DNA from: an uncultured Myxococcales bacterium
Lineage (GTDB): Bacteria > Myxococcota_A > UBA9042
NCBI GenBank assembly: GCA_937910235.1
Contig: CALENB010000430.1
Coordinates: forward strand, 1-38,536
Length of the DNA stretch: 38,536 nt
Direction of reading: 5' to 3'
The position numbers and the translations under genes are program-made. Positions within the stretch are counted from its first letter, which is position 1; the number at the start of each line of letters is the position of its first letter. The notes under the pieces are model-generated. The model was not told the origin of the DNA and made no database searches. It worked only from the letters and a program-made list of their open reading frames with translations. Below, piece by piece: positions 31,494 to 38,536 of this stretch.

Positions 31494-32720
31494 CTATGCC
31501 GTCGCGGCGTGTGCGGTAGCGGCTTCTTCGGCGCGCGCCAGGACCCGTCGCGCGGCCATCACACCCTTGTAGACGTAGAGCGCGCCCGGCAAGTCGGGAT
31601 CGAGGACCCCTTCGCTGACCCGGAGTCGGCTGCTCAGCGCAAAAACCATGGCGCGATCGAGGCCCGCTTCGACCAGCTCCACGCGCTTCCAGACCGCGTC
31701 CCGACTCCAGTAGCCCATCACCTCCAGCCAGACCTCTCCAAACTCCGGGTGGCGCAGTCGCACGTCGGGCACACACCAGCTCACGCCGGGGAGCTCCACG
31801 ATGTCGACCGCCGCCTCGGCCTGCCACAGCGTGTCCAGCGCCGCGATATCTTCCAGCAGGCGCGCGACGTCGTCGGGCGGCGGCAGGGCAGGGGCTGCGC
31901 GCGCTCCGCGTCGACGCCCGCCGTCCACAACAAACGTCAGCGGCGTGCGGGCTTTTCCCCAGCGAACATCGGCGCGCAGGTGAAATTGGTCGCAGTCCCG
32001 CAGCACCGGCAGCAGCAGCGCGAGCTGGAGTCCGTAGCGGGTCGACGCCCGCAGCAGGCTCACCGGGCCGTCGAGTTCGAGGCGCCAACCGGCCTCTTCA
32101 CGCACCAGGCGCCACAACAGCCGCCGAAACTTACAGGCGCGCAGGACCCGGCGCAGGCTCTCCGGGTCGTCCGATTGCAGGTGCACCGTCACCCGCTCAG
32201 CCCGCAGCAGCACCGCCTGCTCAAGCGCGAGGCAGTAGCGATCGACGAGGTCAGTGGCGGTCTCCGTCCCGGCGGCGGTGAGCACGTGGGTACCCTTCAG
32301 GTCGGCGTACAGCGCGGCGTCGATCTGCGCGGCGTCGAGTCCGTGCGCGGCGGCCACCTCGGCTCGCAACTGGGCGTCGTTCAGGTGTTCACCGTCGCCC
32401 AACGCCTGGCGCGCCGCGCTGGCCTGCAGAAACAGCGCCTCGCGCAGGACCCGTGGATCCGGCCCTTCAGCGGCCTCGAACGTGCATGTATCGAGCAGCA
32501 GCTTCTGCAAGCCACGCGCCAGCAGCTGGTCAGCGGCCTGAATCGGTACGCTCTGCAGCGCGGCGTCCACCTCGTCGCGCGGCTCACCGACGAGGGCTGC
32601 CGTCAGCGCACAGCTGGCCTCGGCGATCTCCAAGGCCCGCTGGCGGCGTTTTCCGGTCGGGGGAGAGACCAGCAGCTTGTCGCCGCGCCGTGTCCCGCGC
32701 ACGAGATCAGCGGTAAGCAC
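31494..32720 (-). CDS. Bax1-like nuclease (DUF790), partner of XPB helicase
   Basis: The 408-residue product starts MLTADLVRGTRRGDKL, with the family opening LTxDLVR. The C-terminal nuclease region carries VPDVRL (Pro318-Asp319), then EVWLEVMGYWSRDAVWKRVELV with Glu333. This is a PD-(D/E)xK-like pattern with the Lys apparently displaced, as in DUF790 members that read LEIVGFW. In archaea Bax1 binds XPB and cuts DNA at bubble or fork junctions in a nucleotide-excision-like process. The ATG at 32720 overlaps the end of the helicase gene by 14 bp in a different frame, so translation is probably coupled. The co-location strongly supports the pairing. It is a cytoplasmic protein without signal peptide. 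Confidence 0.88.
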   Translation of the reverse strand: MLTADLVRGTRRGDKLLVSPPTGKRRQRALEIAEASCALTAALVGEPRDEVDAALQSVPIQAADQLLARGLQKLLLDTCTFEAAEGPDPRVLREALFLQASAARQALGDGEHLNDAQLRAEVAAAHGLDAAQIDAALYADLKGTHVLTAAGTETATDLVDRYCLALEQAVLLRAERVTVHLQSDDPESLRRVLRACKFRRLLWRLVREEAGWRLELDGPVSLLRASTRYGLQLALLLPVLRDCDQFHLRADVRWGKARTPLTFVVDGGRRRGARAAPALPPPDDVARLLEDIAALDTLWQAEAAVDIVELPGVSWCVPDVRLRHPEFGEVWLEVMGYWSRDAVWKRVELVEAGLDRAMVFALSSRLRVSEGVLDPDLPGALYVYKGVMAARRVLARAEEAATAHAATA

Positions 32721-34143
32721 TGTGCTCCCTCCGTCGTGTGCTGGTGAAGACCTCGCCGGTTTCGCCGGTCACCAGCTCGTAGAGCCGCGCGCGCTTGCCC
32801 TCGGCTTTCCGCAGCACCCGACCCAGCCGTTGCACGTGTTCGCGCACTGAGCCGCTGCCGCTCATGATGATCGCGACGTTCGCCTCCGGTACGTCGACCC
32901 CCTCATTGAGCACCTTTGAGGTCACCACAGCGCGATAGTCTCCCTCGCGCAACCCCCGCAAAATCGCGGTGCGCTCGCTGACGCGGGTGTGATGGGTGAT
33001 GCTCGGCACGAGGAAGCGGCGCGACACGGCGTGGGCCGTCGCGTTGTGTTGGGTGAACAGCAGCGTTCGGTCAGCGCGGTGTTGGTGCAACAGCTGGCCC
33101 ACCAGCTCGAACTTGCCCTTGGGCGCGAGGGCGAGCGCGCGCTGGCGGCGATAGGCAGCCAGGGCACGGCGACCTTCCTCACTGCGGCAGGACAGCATCA
33201 AGAACCGACCCCAACCACCCGGCGCGCTGATGCGGATGTGCTGATCACGGAGGAAGCCACGGTAGATCTCGCGCTCGTGCGTCCACTCCTGCCGCTCGGC
33301 CTCGTCGAGATCGATCACGCGGGTCTCCACGTCGTACTCAGCGAGCCAGCGCCCGGACAGCTCGACGATATCGCGGCGAAAGCAGGTCGGGCCGATGAGC
33401 TCGTCGAGCAGCGCGTGGCGGCCATCTTGGCGCTCTGGCGTCGCCGTCAGCCCGAGGCGAAACGGCGCCATGCACATGCGCGCGGCCTGGGCGTAGCTGG
33501 TGCCTGGGAGATGGTGCGCCTCGTCAAAAACCACCAGACCAAAACGCGCGCCGAAGTGCTCCATGTGGATCCAGGCTGAATCATACGTGGTCACGGTGAG
33601 CGGTTGAACGTCGTGCTCGCCGCCGCCTACGACGCCAACTTTGGTCGCGAACGCGGCCTCGAGCAGCTGGTGCCACTGGCGCACGAGATCCAGGGTCGGC
33701 GCGACGACGAGGGTCGGCCGCGCCCGATCGGCGATGGCCATCACGGCCAGCCAGCTTTTGCCCGCGCCGGTCGGCAACACCACCAATCCGCGACTCTGCT
33801 GCGCCCGCCATGCGTCGAGCGCCTCGACCTGAAAGGGCCGTGGCTGCTTGGGCTCCGCCACGTCGGCCGTGAGCGGCTGCCACCGCCGAGCGTCGTCTTG
33901 CCACGGCACGCGCGCGCGGTGCAGGCGCAGGGCGACGGCGCCGTAGTGGTCAGCGTCAGCGCGTAGGCAGTTGGTGCGTGGGTCCCAGAGGAACCCCGGC
34001 GGCACGAGCGCGTGGCCTTGTGGCAGGCCGTGAACCTCGATAGTTCCGGCGAAAAAGCGCAGCACGATCGGGGGCTGCGCTGCTGATGCGGCCGTGTCGG
34101 CGTCGGTCCTCGTCAGTGAGGCTGCTGGGTCCGCTTCGGGCAT
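32707..34143 (-). CDS. XPB-type SF2 DNA helicase
   Basis: The 478-residue product starts at an ATG with GGAGAAG six bases before it. Residues 25-95 match the small damage-recognition domain of archaeal XPB. The helicase core has Walker A PTGAGKS (124-130), DEAH (207-210), TAT (233-235) and motif VI QRLGRVLR near 437-444. Motif-III-adjacent LGLTATPERQDGR aligns with the XPB LTATxxREDGR stretch, but the RED motif reads RQD (238-240). A thumb-like helical insert (about 270-320) and FTQHNATAHAVSRRFLVPSITH follow as in archaeal XPB. It unwinds or translocates on DNA for excision repair, with ATP. Its neighbour is the Bax1-like nuclease gene, with a 14-bp overlap. Confidence 0.92.
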   Translation of the reverse strand: MPEADPAASLTRTDADTAASAAQPPIVLRFFAGTIEVHGLPQGHALVPPGFLWDPRTNCLRADADHYGAVALRLHRARVPWQDDARRWQPLTADVAEPKQPRPFQVEALDAWRAQQSRGLVVLPTGAGKSWLAVMAIADRARPTLVVAPTLDLVRQWHQLLEAAFATKVGVVGGGEHDVQPLTVTTYDSAWIHMEHFGARFGLVVFDEAHHLPGTSYAQAARMCMAPFRLGLTATPERQDGRHALLDELIGPTCFRRDIVELSGRWLAEYDVETRVIDLDEAERQEWTHEREIYRGFLRDQHIRISAPGGWGRFLMLSCRSEEGRRALAAYRRQRALALAPKGKFELVGQLLHQHRADRTLLFTQHNATAHAVSRRFLVPSITHHTRVSERTAILRGLREGDYRAVVTSKVLNEGVDVPEANVAIIMSGSGSVREHVQRLGRVLRKAEGKRARLYELVTGETGEVFTSTRRREHSAYR

Positions 34144-34216
34144 CGACTTCTCCGGCCGATCACAGACGACGGCCGCGGCAGCATGGCCCGGAGTGGACGT
34201 GTTGTCAGCGCCCGTC

Positions 34217-34258
34217 CGTGTACGTCGCGTTCGTGTACGTCGCGTTCGTGTACGTCAG
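34217..34258 (-). repeat. 15-bp tandem repeat at the stop codon of the vWA-like gene
   Basis: Units of cgtgtacgtcgcgtt (plus-strand reading) occur at 34217-34231 and 34232-34246, with a partial third at 34247-34258. The partial unit contains the stop codon of the vWA-like gene (34255-34257). The array lies in the 111-bp gap before the helicase gene, so copy number would change the spacing between the two genes. Confidence 0.9.
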
Positions 34259-36474
34259 CGCACGTCGGCGCCAGCGTCGCCGATCTTGCGATCCCGCGCC
34301 ATCCGCAGCGCGTCGCGCACAGCGCGCTGGCGCGGCATCGGCGCGCTCATGTTGTCGAGGACGAGCTTCTTCAGACCGCGCACCATCCGCTGGTCTGCCG
34401 AGCTCTTCGCGGCCTGTTCGGCGCGGTGCAGCGCGGGTAGCGCGGCTTGGTTGTTGCCGCTGTGGGTGGCCCGCCAAGCGTCGCCGAGCGAGAGCGCGAG
34501 CTGCGTCGCCCGCACGTTGTTGTAGACCTCACGCTGCGCCTGGGTGCTGCGTCGGGGCACGGCGCTCAGCGCGACGCTGACGCGCTCGGTGGCGTTGTCG
34601 AGGTTGACGAGGTCTTTGTACCGCAACGTGATGTCCGCCACGATCCCGGGTTTCTCGACCCACAGCTCGATCAGCAGCACGTGGCTGTCGTCGCCATAGA
34701 AGTAGGGGATCACCGTCTGGATGCCGTCATCGTCGTCGCCGCGGTCCGCATTGACGCCCATCGAGGTGCTCAAGGCAGCGTCGATGCGCTTCTCTCGCGC
34801 CTTGACCTGGGCCACCTCTTGTTGCTTCAAGATCTTGCTGCCGAGGATACGGACGGCGTTGCTGTGGCGGCCGAGGCGGACGTTGATGCGCAGCAATCGC
34901 GCCACGACGCGACTGAGCGTGTCGAGCTCCGCCTGCACAGCCTGGGCGGCGCCATGCTCGGCGACGCGATGAAAGTTCCCGTGGCCGGCGTTGGCGACGC
35001 GCCACCAGCCGGCGTCGACGTTGCTGGCGGCTGCGACGGTGAACACCGACGTGACGGCGCCCCGCAGCTGCAATCCGTGCGCCGCGGCGGTGGCCACCTG
35101 GGCGCTGCGCGCGTTGCCGGCGCCGGCGATCAGCAACACCAACCGCGTGCCGGGCACGCGATGCGGATTGTCCGATAGGGCTACCAGCGACGCGGCGGCC
35201 GTGTCGAGCGAGCCGCGCAGGTTAGCGTCGGACCACGACGCGTGCGCGCCAGCGGCGTCGAGGCGGTCCAGCACGCTCGGGATCCCGTGGCGCAGCTCTG
35301 TCGCTGAGACAGGTTCTTGCACCACGTCGCCGCCCTGGTCACCGACCACACGCAGCTCGATGCGATCCTGCGGGCCGAGGCGACGCACCATCTCACGAAT
35401 CGTGGCATGCGTGCGCTCAAGCGTGGCGGCGTCGGTCTGGAGCGCGTCGCGCGTCAACACCACCGCGACGTCGAGCGGCGGCCGGCGCCAGCCATACCGA
35501 TGGCTGCCACGCAGGCCGATCTGCAGCCAAACTCGGCTTGGCCCCTCGATGGAGCGTCGGTCCAGGCTCGCGCTCAGCCCCATCGCTGCGTGCCCGGGCG
35601 GGTCGATCTGGGCGACGGCGGCGCGCGCTTTCATCCAGGCTTGATCGGCGCCTGCGAGGGACTGCGACAAGCGCCGCAGGCGCTCTCGATACGCCGCGTT
35701 GCCGCCAAGGTAGGTGTTCTCGAAGTAGCACATGCGCGGCAGGAAGCTGGCCGGTCGCTCGCCTTCGACCACCGTCTCATCGGTCGGCGCCGCCGGCGAT
35801 GCTTGGTTGTCGCGGCGGTTATCCGCCAGGGCAAAGGCGTCGCCGTCCTTGCCACCTTGGGCCCTGGATTTGTCCTGCCCGGCCTGCTGGTCCTGCGCAA
35901 GCGATTTCTCAGCCTTCTCTTTGAGCTTCAGCTCCGCTGGTGCGCGGCCGTCCGCCGCTGCCTCGTCGTCATCAGCCTTGCCGCCACCGTCCTCGTCACC
36001 ACCAAAAGCCTTCGCGACCACGCTGCCGTCCGCTTCGCCGCCTTCAGCGAAGAGCTTCGTTGCTGCGCCACGGCCCGCGAACGCGCCGGCGATCGTCTTT
36101 TTTGCCACCACGCGGCGTGTGTTGCGCTTGCGCTCGTTGGCGTCGACGGTCGCGCTGGCAGGCGCCGCCGACGGGCGCTTTCGCTCGCCATACCCCTTCG
36201 ATTTTCCGCTCCTGACGCGCTCAACGGTCCCGCCACCCGACCCGCCAAGGGGGCCGCCGGGAGGGGGCGCAGCGGCTGCCGGCGCGGCCGGCGCCGCCTC
36301 GCCCTTTTCCTCCACAAGCACTTCATAGACGCCGCTCTCGTGCGCCTCGGTCTTCGCCGCTTGTGCATACGTCGGCGCTTGCCCCGCGTCCTGCATCTTC
36401 GCGCAACTCAGCCCAGCCACCGCGCTCAGGGCGAGCACAGCGCGTAGGCTCATTGAGGGACGGATGGATCGCAT
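34255..36474 (-). CDS. vWA-like lipoprotein with degenerate MIDAS
   Basis: The product is 739 residues from the ATG at 36474. GAGG ten bases upstream supports it, and the stop of the upstream gene is one base away (TAATATG), so translation is coupled. The signal AVLALSAVAGLSC has lipobox Cys24 followed by AK, so an outer-membrane lipoprotein is possible. Residues 40-270 are low-complexity, Ala/Gly/Lys/Asp-rich. A vWA-like fold follows (about 318-520). Its first strand LDVAVVLTRDAL (Asp335) lacks the DxSxS metal site. A helical C-terminal tail (about 590-739) follows a beta domain. The arrangement resembles YfbK-type surface vWA proteins. Metal-dependent ligand binding is doubtful, and function is unknown. 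Confidence 0.8.
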   Translation of the reverse strand: MRSIRPSMSLRAVLALSAVAGLSCAKMQDAGQAPTYAQAAKTEAHESGVYEVLVEEKGEAAPAAPAAAAPPPGGPLGGSGGGTVERVRSGKSKGYGERKRPSAAPASATVDANERKRNTRRVVAKKTIAGAFAGRGAATKLFAEGGEADGSVVAKAFGGDEDGGGKADDDEAAADGRAPAELKLKEKAEKSLAQDQQAGQDKSRAQGGKDGDAFALADNRRDNQASPAAPTDETVVEGERPASFLPRMCYFENTYLGGNAAYRERLRRLSQSLAGADQAWMKARAAVAQIDPPGHAAMGLSASLDRRSIEGPSRVWLQIGLRGSHRYGWRRPPLDVAVVLTRDALQTDAATLERTHATIREMVRRLGPQDRIELRVVGDQGGDVVQEPVSATELRHGIPSVLDRLDAAGAHASWSDANLRGSLDTAAASLVALSDNPHRVPGTRLVLLIAGAGNARSAQVATAAAHGLQLRGAVTSVFTVAAASNVDAGWWRVANAGHGNFHRVAEHGAAQAVQAELDTLSRVVARLLRINVRLGRHSNAVRILGSKILKQQEVAQVKAREKRIDAALSTSMGVNADRGDDDDGIQTVIPYFYGDDSHVLLIELWVEKPGIVADITLRYKDLVNLDNATERVSVALSAVPRRSTQAQREVYNNVRATQLALSLGDAWRATHSGNNQAALPALHRAEQAAKSSADQRMVRGLKKLVLDNMSAPMPRQRAVRDALRMARDRKIGDAGADVR

Positions 36475-36475
36475 A

Positions 36476-38536
36476 TTAGCTGACCTCGCTGTCGCTTTCG
36501 CGCTCACTGTCGGCGTCAGTAGGGCTGTCCGCGGGCCCATCGTCGTGACCGGCGCCGTGATGGCCACCATCGCCGCGGGCGAGGCCGATGACCCGCCGCA
36601 GACCAAACCCCGCCGCGACTACGCCGCACGCCAGCGCCACCGTCACCAGCTCGCCGAACGCGACGCCCCATACGGCGCCCTTCAAGGCCAGCGCGACCGC
36701 CGCGACCACCACCAGCACGGCCGTCGTCCGGTTGAACGCGCCGCTGCTGAGGCGACGCCACGTGGCGACGACCAAGCAGAGCAGGGCCAGCCAGAAGAGC
36801 AGGCCGTCGACCGCTGACTCAGGCACCGAGCTGTGACCAAAGGCGACGCTCAGCGCCGGCTCGTCGGGTTCATGCACAGAGTACGTGAACCGGCGGGCGA
36901 CGGGGTTCTCCGGCATCGGCATCGGAACTGTCAGCGCGGAGTCGTCCGACACCTTGGGCGGCGGCGCCCACCCGGTGCCGCTGGCGTCCTTGAGGTTCGT
37001 TGAGATACCAAACAGCCCGTGGCTCGCGGGGGTGCGCAGCGTCCACCGCAGCTCGCCTTGGCGCACATCGACCTTCGGCGCGACCAACGACACGCTGCCG
37101 AAAAGCCCGAGCGCCTCGACCTTTAGCTCGTATCGCAGCTCCAACATGAGCGTCTTGCCCTTGGGCAATGGAATCGCCAGCGCCCCCGACTCGTCCTGAA
37201 CCGGCTTGATGCGTTTGCCACCGGCCTGCACCGACAGCACCTTGGCGTCTTTCGGCAGCGCGACGCGCACGAACTGCCGGTCGCTGTTGCGCACCTCGTA
37301 CAACGCGCGTGTGGAGAGGTGACCGCTGTCGAGCACGCTCGTCTCCAGCCACGCCCGCGTCACCATAGCGTCGAGCGTCTGCACGGTGCGGTGGCGCTGC
37401 ACGGCGACCTGCAGGGCCCAAGGCGCGTGGCTGTAGCGAAACCCGTAGAGCAGCTCGCGTTCGCTCTGCCGACGCAGCGCCCGCGGCAGCTCAGCCACCG
37501 GCACCGGCCGCAGATCCTTGGACGGATCGGCCTTCAGCTCAATGCTCGCCTCCGCCGTCAGGGCGATGGTGCCCTCCTCGACCTCTGCGCCATGAACCCG
37601 CACGTCCGGTAGCCGGATGGCGCCGAGCTCCTTCGGCAGCACCATGTCGAACTCGATCTGCAGCTGCAGCGCCCCCTCCAGCGCCTGCGTGAACGTCACC
37701 TCCCACGCGCGACGGCCTTTTCCCGCCTTGAACGCCTTGGCCGGCAGCACCTTGTTCAGACTCGGCGCCGTGACTTTGGGTTCGTTGACGCCGTCGGGCA
37801 GCGAGATGACGAGGTGGTCAACGCGGCCGCTCTTCAGCTCGACCAGCACCGCGGCGGTAGCGCGCAGCGAACGCTCGCCGACGTCGTAGAGCGTCGTCAT
37901 CCGCGCATCAAACCGCACATCTTTGGCCTGCGCTGCGGCGACCTTGGTGCTCAGCTGCCCCGGCGCGCCGACGTGCTTGAAGGCCTGGCTCACCTTGTCT
38001 TTCAGCGTCTTGCGTACGTGCGTTGGCAGCGCGTCCTGACCAGCTGGCATGAACCCGGGCGCCTCCTTTAGCGGCGCAAATCCAATCTTTTTGCCGTCGA
38101 ACAGGGCCACAGCGCCCATCTCGCGGAACGCACCTAGTGGGCGCACGACCGGCACCTCGATGCTGGCCCCAGCGGTTCGCGGCGCGACGCGCTCAAGCTG
38201 CATCTCCAAGCGGCGCTTGCCGGAGCCCGTACCGGTGAGGCTGATCTGAACTTGACGCGGCTTCTCGCCCTTGGCGGCGAACGTCCGCCAGTCCTCCACA
38301 CCCGCGCCGATGACCTTGTAGACCACGACGTCTTTCGGAATCTGCACAGCCAGCATGCTGAGCTTGCCGCGGATCACCTCGTAATCGAGCACCACACGCG
38401 ACCGCAGCACGCCCTCTTCCAGCCGCACGAGCTGCCACGTCTCGGTGTTGAGCCGCACCAGCTGCTCCGGCGCGGCTTGGGATTCGGTCCACTTGATGGT
38501 CACGTCGTCGGACGGCGGCAAGAAGCCACTCGCCGT
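36476..38536 (-). CDS. Large protein with C-terminal membrane anchor, 5' end outside the window
   Basis: The reading frame stays open to the window edge: a TTG at 38521 is preceded by in-frame codons reading T-A-S-G-F. At least 686 residues are present, and the N-terminus is missing. The visible part is a long, beta-rich extracytoplasmic region with many strands such as SRVVLDYEVIRGKLSMLAVQIPK and KRRLEMQLERV. Near the C-terminus are two or three hydrophobic helices (DGLLFWLALLCLVVATW; TAVLVVVAAVALALKGAVWGVAFGELVTVALACGVVAAGFG). A His/Asp/Gly-rich tail ends the protein. I recognise no named family. Its stop is one base from the start of the vWA-like lipoprotein, so the two are probably partners in an envelope assembly. 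Confidence 0.78.
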   Translation of the reverse strand, partial: TASGFLPPSDDVTIKWTESQAAPEQLVRLNTETWQLVRLEEGVLRSRVVLDYEVIRGKLSMLAVQIPKDVVVYKVIGAGVEDWRTFAAKGEKPRQVQISLTGTGSGKRRLEMQLERVAPRTAGASIEVPVVRPLGAFREMGAVALFDGKKIGFAPLKEAPGFMPAGQDALPTHVRKTLKDKVSQAFKHVGAPGQLSTKVAAAQAKDVRFDARMTTLYDVGERSLRATAAVLVELKSGRVDHLVISLPDGVNEPKVTAPSLNKVLPAKAFKAGKGRRAWEVTFTQALEGALQLQIEFDMVLPKELGAIRLPDVRVHGAEVEEGTIALTAEASIELKADPSKDLRPVPVAELPRALRRQSERELLYGFRYSHAPWALQVAVQRHRTVQTLDAMVTRAWLETSVLDSGHLSTRALYEVRNSDRQFVRVALPKDAKVLSVQAGGKRIKPVQDESGALAIPLPKGKTLMLELRYELKVEALGLFGSVSLVAPKVDVRQGELRWTLRTPASHGLFGISTNLKDASGTGWAPPPKVSDDSALTVPMPMPENPVARRFTYSVHEPDEPALSVAFGHSSVPESAVDGLLFWLALLCLVVATWRRLSSGAFNRTTAVLVVVAAVALALKGAVWGVAFGELVTVALACGVVAAGFGLRRVIGLARGDGGHHGAGHDDGPADSPTDADSERESDSEVS

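Noticed and set aside
31509-32747. A 412-codon plus-strand open frame opposite the Bax1-like gene
   Set aside because: Bax1/DUF790 motifs and the coupling to XPB lie on the minus strand; the plus translation has none.

Overview
The window is a GC-rich, gene-dense bacterial chromosome segment. Many genes have G/C-rich wobble positions, GTG and TTG starts occur, and the longest antisense reading frames are shadows of real genes. Six proteins carry lipoprotein signals, three of them with an Asp/Ala/Thr-rich tether after the lipobox. One protein combines slime-mold-type Cys repeats with a MopE-like motif. This combination suggests a Myxococcota/Bradymonadota-type (former deltaproteobacterial) predatory or social bacterium. 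That placement is an inference from style; no rRNA or other phylogenetic marker is present.

Left part (1-12.7 kb). On the minus strand, a cytochrome P460-like lipoprotein precedes heme A synthase (ctaA), and a further gene may begin at the window edge. Divergent from these is a CofD-like protein of the GAK-system type. It is followed by a 9.3-kb gene for a 3094-residue lipoprotein with four copies of a jellyroll-like module, three six-bladed NHL propellers and about 40 short Cys-rich repeats.

Middle part (12.7-22.4 kb). A minus-strand operon encodes a C45-type N-terminal-nucleophile hydrolase, a HAD hydrolase (ATGA overlap) and a thiopurine methyltransferase. TatD nuclease and a degenerate ROK sugar-kinase relative lie divergently. 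A fructosamine-kinase-family gene and a duplicated 24-Cys lipoprotein with a good intrinsic terminator follow on the minus strand. Next is a minus-strand set: SRPBCC protein, zinc ribbon with Gly-rich tail, and CinA-like molybdopterin-binding protein.

Right part (21.3-38.5 kb). A plus-strand group encodes an exported beta-barrel-like protein, a large metzincin lipoprotein and a YfhO-like membrane protein. Facing it is a long minus-strand run. It comprises a C-terminally membrane-anchored protein cut by the window end, a vWA-like lipoprotein without an intact MIDAS, an XPB-type helicase overlapping a Bax1/DUF790 nuclease, another lipoprotein, and a membrane protein with an HExxH motif.

The most noteworthy elements are the giant modular lipoprotein, the archaeal-style XPB-Bax1 repair pair in a bacterium, the duplicated Cys-rich lipoprotein, and recurrent 15-bp tandem repeats. 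One set of repeats lies in a signal-peptide n-region, one in a membrane-protein loop, and one across a stop codon. No tRNA, rRNA, CRISPR array, transposase or phage gene was seen.
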